DNA of 64,000 nucleotides, taken from contig JAEWWT010000006.1 of assembly GCA_023396225.1 (NCBI GenBank), forward strand, positions 124,001 through 188,000. Direction: 5' to 3'. Numbering within the stretch: position 1 is the stretch's first letter; each line of letters begins with the position of its first letter. Below the pieces are notes generated by a model. The model ran no database searches and had not been told where the DNA came from. It saw nothing but the letters and a program-made list of their open reading frames with translations. Source of the DNA: Bacillota bacterium. Lineage in GTDB: Bacteria; Bacillota; Clostridia; Oscillospirales; Ruminococcaceae. A program made the translations under genes and the position numbers. Positions 58,959 to 64,000 of this stretch are shown piece by piece.

Positions 58959-60401
58959 TTAATATGCTTTGCCCCAATATACCATGTACTTGGCAGGCTT
59001 ACCACAGCATACACACTTGTCGGAAAAATGTTCCTGTTCAAGAGGAATACAGCGTGAACCTACACCCGTCTTTTCCTTAACCTCATCTTCACAAGCTTCA
59101 TCGCCGCACCACATAGCCTTTACAAAGCCGTCGCCCTTTTCTTCAAGAGCCTTTGTTATTTCATCCATAGTAAGACATGAATATGTGCGGTTTTCTCTGT
59201 TTTCAAGAGCCTTTTTATAAAGTCCGTCATGAACTTCGCCAAGTTTCTGTTCAACAGCCTTTGTGAGATCTTCAATCTTGACGATTGTCTTTTCTCTGTT
59301 ATGGCGTGTAACAATAACGCACTGGCCTGCTTCAATGTCCTTAGGGCCGATTTCAACTCTTACAGGAACGCCCTTCATTTCATATTCAGCAAACTTCCAG
59401 CCTGCACTGTTTTCGCTGTCATCAAGCTTTACTCTGAAATTCTTTTCAAGTTCAGCCTTGAGTTCTGCACACTTTTCAAGAACTCCTTCCTTATGCTGTG
59501 CAATAGGGAGGATAACAACCTGAACTGGTGCAACAGCAGGCGGGAGGACAAGCCCGTTGTCATCGCCGTGTGTCATAATGATGGCACCGATAAGACGGGT
59601 TGTAACACCCCATGAAGTCTGGTGAGGATAAACCTTTTTGTTTTCCTTGTCTGTATACATAATATCAAAAGCCTTTGCAAAGCCATCACCAAAGTAATGT
59701 GATGTTCCTGCCTGAAGAGCCTTTCCGTCATGCATAAGTGCTTCAATAGCATAAGTTGAAACTGCACCTGCGAACTTGTCGCTTTCTGTTTTTCTGCCTT
59801 TGATTACAGGCATAGCAAGATAATCTTCGCAGAAATGTGCATAAACACTGAGCATACGCTCTGTTTCTGTAACAGCCTCTTCAGCGGTAGCATGGATAGT
59901 GTGACCTTCCTGCCATAAAAATTCTCTTGAGCGGAGGAAAGGACGTGTTGTCTTTTCCCATCTTACAACAGAAACCCACTGGTTATAAAGCTTTGGCAGG
60001 TCACGGTATGAATGTACTATATTAGCATAGTGTTCGCAGAAAAGTGTTTCGGATGTCGGACGGACACAAAGTCTGTCTTCGAGCTTTTCACTTCCGCCAT
60101 GAGTAACCCATGCAACTTCAGGAGCAAAGCCCTCAACGTGATCCTTTTCCTTCTGAAGCAGACTTTCCGGGATGAACATAGGCATACAGACATTTTCATG
60201 TCCTGTTGCCTTGAAAAGTCCGTCAAGAATATGCTGGATATTCTCCCAGATTGCATATCCATAAGGACGTATTACCATACAGCCCTTTACGGAAGTATAT
60301 TCAATAAGCTCTGCTTTCTTAACAATATCGGTATACCACTGCGCAAAATCCTCATCCATTGATGTGATGGCATCAACCATCTTTTTATTATCCTTAGCCA
60401 T
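58959..60401 (-). CDS. proS: prolyl-tRNA synthetase (archaeal/eukaryote-like, type 3)
   Basis: 480-aa class II synthetase. Motif 1 region GCMVIRPYGYAIWENIQ, motif 2 RWEKTTRPFLRSREFLWQEGH (~residues 150-170), motif 3 GVTTRLIGAIIMTHGDDNGL (~270), an anticodon-binding domain and a C-terminal Cys-containing domain ending MVYWGKAY. There is no large INS editing domain between motifs 2 and 3. ATG 60401 follows AGAAAGGA. No T-box leader is seen. Confidence 0.95.
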   Translation of the reverse strand: MAKDNKKMVDAITSMDEDFAQWYTDIVKKAELIEYTSVKGCMVIRPYGYAIWENIQHILDGLFKATGHENVCMPMFIPESLLQKEKDHVEGFAPEVAWVTHGGSEKLEDRLCVRPTSETLFCEHYANIVHSYRDLPKLYNQWVSVVRWEKTTRPFLRSREFLWQEGHTIHATAEEAVTETERMLSVYAHFCEDYLAMPVIKGRKTESDKFAGAVSTYAIEALMHDGKALQAGTSHYFGDGFAKAFDIMYTDKENKKVYPHQTSWGVTTRLIGAIIMTHGDDNGLVLPPAVAPVQVVILPIAQHKEGVLEKCAELKAELEKNFRVKLDDSENSAGWKFAEYEMKGVPVRVEIGPKDIEAGQCVIVTRHNREKTIVKIEDLTKAVEQKLGEVHDGLYKKALENRENRTYSCLTMDEITKALEEKGDGFVKAMWCGDEACEDEVKEKTGVGSRCIPLEQEHFSDKCVCCGKPAKYMVYWGKAY

Positions 60402-60443
60402 AATAACCATTCCTTTCTTATGTTTGTTTTGATTTTACAAAGC

Positions 60444-60470
60444 AAACATCTGCGTAAAAAGTTTTTCACG
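60444..60470 (-). terminator. hairpin between the small membrane gene and proS
   Basis: GCGTgAAAAA / TTTTTACGC on the minus strand, a short stem with an internal T run, directly after the stop at 60477. Probably a weak terminator, letting some transcripts continue into proS. Confidence 0.5.
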
Positions 60471-60476
60471 CAAGTA

Positions 60477-60782
60477 CTATTCCTTTAAATCTGTATTTGT
60501 ATTATCATCAGCCTCTTGCAGTTCCTCCTCATCGGATGGTTTACTGCCAAAGCCCTCATATATATCGTGAACTATATATTCGTTCCCGTCCTTATCCTTT
60601 ACCCTTGCGGGGCTGGTATTCTTATTGGGGTCAGCCTTTCCGAGAAGCTTGTCCACAATCTTTGCGGCTTTTGGTGTGAGAACAGCAAGAACAAAAATCA
60701 GCAGGAGTATTCCTACCATTGCAAAGCAAAACTTGGTCATCAGCGAAACCGTATCCCAGTTAGTTTGAAAAGCAAAATTCAA
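60477..60782 (-). CDS. small membrane protein, OadG-like
   Basis: 101 aa from TTG 60782 (GAGAGGAG 8 nt upstream), or 110 aa from ATG 60809, which has no ribosome binding site. A helix at residues ~18-40 (FCFAMVGILLLIFVLAVL), then a Lys/Asp-rich region (VKDKDGNEYIVHDIYEGFG) and an acidic tail. The single-helix-plus-tail layout resembles decarboxylase gamma subunits (OadG), but no partner subunits are present, so the call is weak. Ends 75 bp before proS on the same strand. Confidence 0.5.
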   Translation of the reverse strand: MNFAFQTNWDTVSLMTKFCFAMVGILLLIFVLAVLTPKAAKIVDKLLGKADPNKNTSPARVKDKDGNEYIVHDIYEGFGSKPSDEEELQEADDNTNTDLKE

Positions 60783-60845
60783 CAAAGCCGCTCCTCTCGG
60801 TTTATTCATATGCCATATTTAAATTATTACGGCAAACATAGTATC

Positions 60846-60874
60846 ATTATATCACAGAGATATTTTATTTTCAA
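60846..60874 (-). promoter_or_regulatory. promoter of the small membrane gene and proS
   Basis: On the minus strand TTGAAA (60869-60874), a 17-bp spacer and TATAAT (60846-60851). Transcription would start ~30-35 bp before ATG 60809. Confidence 0.8.
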
Positions 60875-60990
60875 TAATTTTTTATAATAAGAAACATCAA
60901 GTAAGAATTATTTTAAGAATAGTGTTGACTTATACCATAATAATAACGTAAAATTATATTATTATACTTTTTTAGAAAAAGAGGACTTAC

Positions 60991-61440
60991 ATGGTAAACT
61001 CAGCTGCTAAAAATATTATTCTTTCAGTAATAATGTTATTTTGCACTTTTTTGACAGGTGTGGCTAATTTTTTCTTTACCCTAATCGGTTATCTTGATTC
61101 AATACCTGCATTATTATTTACACTTCTTTTTATTCTTGTTTCAGTATTATTCTTTATAAAGGCTGATCTTATCTTTTCAATTCCGCTTGTAATTTACTGG
61201 ATGCTTGTGATTGCATCCGGATTTTACAATGTATTATGTGACTTTTCCGTAATTAAATATGGGGGTGGCATTGGAGATCTTTTAATATCTGTTCCTGTCG
61301 GGGGCTTAAATATATTCCCGAGTTTTGGCATAGCTCAGATTGTATTATCCTCACTTATGATAGCTATTCCGGTTGTAAAGCTTGCTATGTTTTTGAAAGA
61401 AAAATGTCACAGGCAAAGGCAGTTTGAGTATACTATATAA
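60991..61440 (+). CDS. membrane protein of unknown function
   Basis: 149 aa, about four hydrophobic helices (residues ~8-30, 36-54, 58-88, 106-130) and a basic C-terminus (KEKCHRQRQFEYTI). No family recognised. AAAAAGAGGA precedes the ATG. It is transcribed away from the 60477 gene and converges on the SDR gene. Confidence 0.65.
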   Translation: MVNSAAKNIILSVIMLFCTFLTGVANFFFTLIGYLDSIPALLFTLLFILVSVLFFIKADLIFSIPLVIYWMLVIASGFYNVLCDFSVIKYGGGIGDLLISVPVGGLNIFPSFGIAQIVLSSLMIAIPVVKLAMFLKEKCHRQRQFEYTI

Positions 61441-61481
61441 AATAAACTCACACTTCATTAAGAAATGTGAGCTTATTTTTT
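61441..61481. terminator. bidirectional terminator
   Basis: AATAAaCTCACA (61441-61452) / TGTGAGcTTATT (61466-61477) plus a T run on the plus strand, between convergent genes. Confidence 0.8.
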
Positions 61482-62247
61482 AGTTCCCCCAGAGTGACGC
61501 TCCTGCTTTGCCCATTATTTTTAAGCAGACTTTTCTTGAAAAGATATGTGACATAACATTCTGCAGCTTGCAAAGCGTTCCGTCTGTACATATGACTTTT
61601 TTCTTTTTCATTGCCTTGAATGTTGAATTTACAACATCCTCAGGCTCACGCATTTTTCCGCTCATTTTATTGAAAGTATCAAAGAAGTGAGTGTTTGTTG
61701 ACTGCGGACATACCACAAGGGCATAGACGCCTTTTTCCCCGTATTCATAGTTAATGCTCTGTGTAAATGACAGTACATAAGCTTTTGAAGCGGAATATAC
61801 AGCATTGTAGGGACTAGGGTTGAAGCCTGATACTGAACCAACGTTTATAACTATGCCGTTTCCTCTGTCAGCCATCTTTTCGATAAGCAGATAAGTAAGT
61901 TCCGTTAATGCCATGATATTCACATTAATCTCTTTGTGCTGTTTGTCAAAATCAGTATCAGCAAGAGCGCCCTTTGTTGCAAAACCAGCGTTGTTGATAA
62001 GTATATCTACTGTGATGTTTCTTTCCTCAATCTCTGAAACAAGCCTGTTTGCTGAAAAATCCTCACTTAAATCAAGGGGAATTGCTGTACATTCTACATT
62101 GTACTTTTCTGAAAGTTCCTTTGAAATCTCATCAAGCACTTCTCCTCGTCTTGCTGTTATAATAAGATTATAGCCTCTCTTTGCAAACTCATAGGCATAC
62201 GCTTTTCCTATACCCGAAGATGCTCCTGTTATCAAAACTGTTTCCAT
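61480..62247 (-). CDS. short-chain dehydrogenase/reductase (SDR)
   Basis: 255 aa. Cofactor motif GASSGIGKAYA at residues ~7-17, NNAGFATKG near 85, and the active-site Ser with YSASK (Tyr-xxx-Lys) near 150-155. TARRG near residue 33 suggests NADP preference. Resembles the DltE/YohF-like 'classical' SDRs with a C-terminal extension; substrate unknown. Confidence 0.9.
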   Translation of the reverse strand: METVLITGASSGIGKAYAYEFAKRGYNLIITARRGEVLDEISKELSEKYNVECTAIPLDLSEDFSANRLVSEIEERNITVDILINNAGFATKGALADTDFDKQHKEINVNIMALTELTYLLIEKMADRGNGIVINVGSVSGFNPSPYNAVYSASKAYVLSFTQSINYEYGEKGVYALVVCPQSTNTHFFDTFNKMSGKMREPEDVVNSTFKAMKKKKVICTDGTLCKLQNVMSHIFSRKVCLKIMGKAGASLWGN

Positions 62248-62319
62248 ATGAAAACTCCTCTGTATAAAATCTTTATCTTAATTCTATACGGAGGGATAAT
62301 ATTTTTCATTAACATAGAT

Positions 62320-62907
62320 TTATTTTTCGAAAGTTTGTCCTGATTTTTTCAGCCTGCTAAGTGACACAGGGCTTATTCCAAGATATGATGCAATGTACTT
62401 TTGCTTTAAGCGCCCTGCAAGTTCTGCATTTTCATTAACAAAGTTTCTGTATCTTTCGGCAGCATTTTCCATAAGTATATGCTTTGTTCTTGTTTCTGAT
62501 GAAAGATAAATCTTTAAAACAATATTGTATATCTTCTTGCTGATTTCGGGGTTGTTGTCCTTGATATATTCAAGCGACTTATACGGAATTTGAATGCACC
62601 TTACATTTTCAAGGCACTCTATATTAAAAGAAGCTCCTTCTGTTGACATAAGTCCCTCGGCAGAAAAATACTGTTTTTCTGCACTGAAGCACTTTGTTAC
62701 TTCGTTCCCGTCCTCATCAATATAAAAGCCTCTTACAAGCCCCTTTGTGATAATATAAATATTTGTAAGCTTATCCCCTTGATGGACTGGAATATCTCCT
62801 TTTTTAAAATCCACTACATTAAAGGAACTGTTGATTACTTCAAGCTCTTTATTTGACAATTTAACATCAAATAGTTGTTCAAGAAATTTAATATATGAAC
62901 CGTCCAT
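62320..62907 (-). CDS. Crp/Fnr-family transcription regulator
   Basis: 195 aa. A cyclic-nucleotide-binding-type beta barrel (VDFKKGDIPVHQGDKLTNIYIITKGLVRGFYID) and a short C-terminal helix-turn-helix (RLKQKYIASYLGISPVSLSRLKK). No Cys cluster for an Fe-S centre. ATG 62907 follows GAGGGTG; GTG 62916 overlaps it. Divergent from the LysE-type exporter at 63064, which it may control. Confidence 0.88.
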   Translation of the reverse strand: MDGSYIKFLEQLFDVKLSNKELEVINSSFNVVDFKKGDIPVHQGDKLTNIYIITKGLVRGFYIDEDGNEVTKCFSAEKQYFSAEGLMSTEGASFNIECLENVRCIQIPYKSLEYIKDNNPEISKKIYNIVLKIYLSSETRTKHILMENAAERYRNFVNENAELAGRLKQKYIASYLGISPVSLSRLKKSGQTFEK

Positions 62908-63063
62908 AATAATCACCCTCTTAACGTAGTATACCTATCTAATTTTAACATTTTGTGTCTATATGGTCAAGACATATCAATGCATATCACATTATAACAT
63001 ACTATTTACATTAACTTGTTTTTATGGTATGATTTTTAAAAACAGAAGGGGACAGACAATATA

Positions 63064-63693
63064 ATGATTTTCAAAGGTTTTAAATTTGGTATGCTTTTGC
63101 AGCTTGCCGTTGGGCCTATGTGCCTGCTCGTTTTCAACACATCAGCATCTGAAGGTATTTTGCATGGACTTACACTTGTTGCTGCCATTTCTTTGGTGGA
63201 TTTTATTTACATAACCTTGTCGGGACTTGGTGCTGCCGCTGTTATCAACAGAAAAAAAGTAAAGACAGCTGTAAAAATTTTCGGGGCAGCTGTTCTTGTG
63301 CTGTTTGGCGCAGACATGATTGCTGGCGCTTTGGGACATCCTCTTCTTCCACAGATTGCGCTTTTTTCTGATGTCAGTCCGCAGAGTATTTTCCTCAAGG
63401 GATTCCTGCTTACAGCTTCAAATCCGCTTACAATAATATTCTGGAGCGGTGTCTTTTCAACGCAGGTTGCAGAAAACAACTACAACAAAAACCAACTGTG
63501 CGGTTTTGGTGCAGGCTGTGTACTGTCAACACTAGTCTTCCTGTCATGTATTGCAGTTCTCGGTACAGCAATAAGCGGATTTATTCCACAGCTTATAATG
63601 AATATTTTGAACGGCGCTGTTGGAGCAGTTATCATTTTCTTTGGAATAAGACTTCTTCTCAAACGAGAAAAAACTAACTCTGAAAAACAATAG
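63064..63693 (+). CDS. LysE/RhtB-family exporter
   Basis: 209 aa, six hydrophobic helices. The N-terminal GMLLQLAVGPMCLLVFNTS matches the family's first helix with its conserved GPxxL, and a Pro/Asn-containing LLTASNPLTIIFWSG lies in the fourth. Exports amino acids or related metabolites; substrate unknown. AAGGGGA lies before the ATG. Divergent from the Crp/Fnr gene. Confidence 0.87.
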   Translation: MIFKGFKFGMLLQLAVGPMCLLVFNTSASEGILHGLTLVAAISLVDFIYITLSGLGAAAVINRKKVKTAVKIFGAAVLVLFGADMIAGALGHPLLPQIALFSDVSPQSIFLKGFLLTASNPLTIIFWSGVFSTQVAENNYNKNQLCGFGAGCVLSTLVFLSCIAVLGTAISGFIPQLIMNILNGAVGAVIIFFGIRLLLKREKTNSEKQ

Positions 63694-63706
63694 ATTATAT
63701 AATAGT

Positions 63707-63738
63707 ATACCCTGAGATTTCTCTCAGGGTATTTTTTA
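63707..63738. terminator. terminator between the exporter and PPOX-like genes
   Basis: A perfect 11-bp stem ATACCCTGAGA (63707-63717) / TCTCAGGGTAT (63722-63732), followed by a T run on the plus strand. Confidence 0.9.
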
Positions 63739-64000
63739 TTGCATACTAATTTCAAAAGGAACTGTCGGAATTCCCATTTCATTTGGAATATCATTTTCAA
63801 AAGCCCAGCCTGACAGTCTGACTGGTTTCAACAGAATAAAGTCGGCATTTCTTCCGCCAAATTCCATACCCTCGTCAAAGGCTCCAGCAAATTTCTCACT
63901 ATATGCTGCACGCAGTTTTTCGTTTTCTGAAAGCATTGTTGCCCCACAGAATTCTGCTGTTGCTTCTGCAAAAAAGCTTCCTGCGGAAATACAGCAATTA
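63736..64000 (-). CDS. PPOX-like flavin-binding protein, C-terminal part
   Basis: Open through the window edge; 87 residues visible. The frame continues upstream of the internal ATG at 63936 without a stop (SFFAEATAEFCGATMLSENEKLR), so the gene starts beyond the window. The LRAAYSEKFAGAFDEG and GRNADFILLKPVRLSGWAFEN blocks resemble pyridoxamine-5'-phosphate-oxidase-like split-barrel flavoproteins. Function not assignable from this part. Confidence 0.55.
   Translation of the reverse strand, partial: NCCISAGSFFAEATAEFCGATMLSENEKLRAAYSEKFAGAFDEGMEFGGRNADFILLKPVRLSGWAFENDIPNEMGIPTVPFEISMQ

Noticed and set aside
60444..60480. Similarity between the hairpin at 17969-18003 and that at 60444-60480 (GCG-AAAA/TTTT-CGC followed by TATTCCTTT)
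   Set aside because: The second copy's flank is the coding end of another gene and an AAAGGAATA-like string common in this genome; the match is too short to call a repeat.

Overview
The window looks like chromosomal DNA from a low-GC Gram-positive of the Clostridia, most likely a Ruminococcus-like member of the Oscillospiraceae. The basis is gene content and style: the ribosomal S10-spc-alpha cluster carries a KOW-domain gene between map and infA, a zinc-binding S14 and a short C+ L36. There is also the Firmicutes order decarboxylase (yaaO-like) - darA (yaaQ) - holB - ricT (yaaT), AGAAAGGAAT/AAGGAGG ribosome binding sites, and secreted proteins with Thr/Glu-rich linkers. No database search was possible, so the genus is inference. 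There are no rRNA or tRNA genes, CRISPR arrays, transposases or clear phage genes.

Layout. 1-8.3 kb: a type IV pilus block (prepilin peptidase, PilB and PilT ATPases, three class III-signal pseudopilins, a membrane-anchored C39-like peptidase), followed by a CarD-like regulator behind a structured leader. 8.4-18 kb: a lipoprotein with a recent internal duplication, a CPBP protease, then dusB-rimI-(membrane protein)-tsaD and polA. This part has several conspicuous non-coding elements: a 35-bp perfect hairpin, a covarying multi-hairpin repeat in two copies flanking a small membrane gene, and a three-way-junction structure in front of a small secreted protein. 18-23 kb: secreted proteins, an iron alcohol dehydrogenase, a hotdog thioesterase, an alpha/beta hydrolase and a frameshifted isochorismatase-like gene. 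23-29.8 kb: a small sigma-region-4 protein, the decarboxylase/darA/holB/ricT run, an SPFH protein and class II fructose-bisphosphate aldolase. 29.9-41 kb: two paralogous surface proteins, a divergent EF-G paralogue, envelope proteins, a Nudix hydrolase, a ferredoxin-thioredoxin-reductase catalytic chain next to thioredoxin, a MerR regulator with a textbook 19-bp-spacer promoter, a GGDEF protein and a YbaK-like deacylase.

41-57.6 kb, minus strand: the complete rpsJ-to-rplQ supercluster of 32 genes, including secY, adk, map, infA and rpoA. It is read from a strong promoter near 57.55 kb through a leader of about 300 nt that holds a terminator-like hairpin, and it ends at an intrinsic terminator near 40.98 kb. 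57.7-64 kb: a lipoprotein, a DUF3592-like protein, an archaeal-type prolyl-tRNA synthetase, small membrane proteins, an SDR oxidoreductase, a Crp/Fnr regulator, a LysE-type exporter and the C-terminal end of a PPOX-like flavoprotein.

Genes that plausibly work together are the pilus assembly and processing genes; rimI and tsaD (ribosome and tRNA modification); darA/holB/ricT; FTR plus thioredoxin; and ProS (no editing insertion seen) with a free-standing YbaK-like deacylase. The most unusual material is non-coding or frame-related: the 17.9-18.4 kb locus (three-way junction plus a possible -1 frameshift), the CarD leader, the two covarying repeat elements, the 35-bp hairpin and the folded spacer in front of adk.
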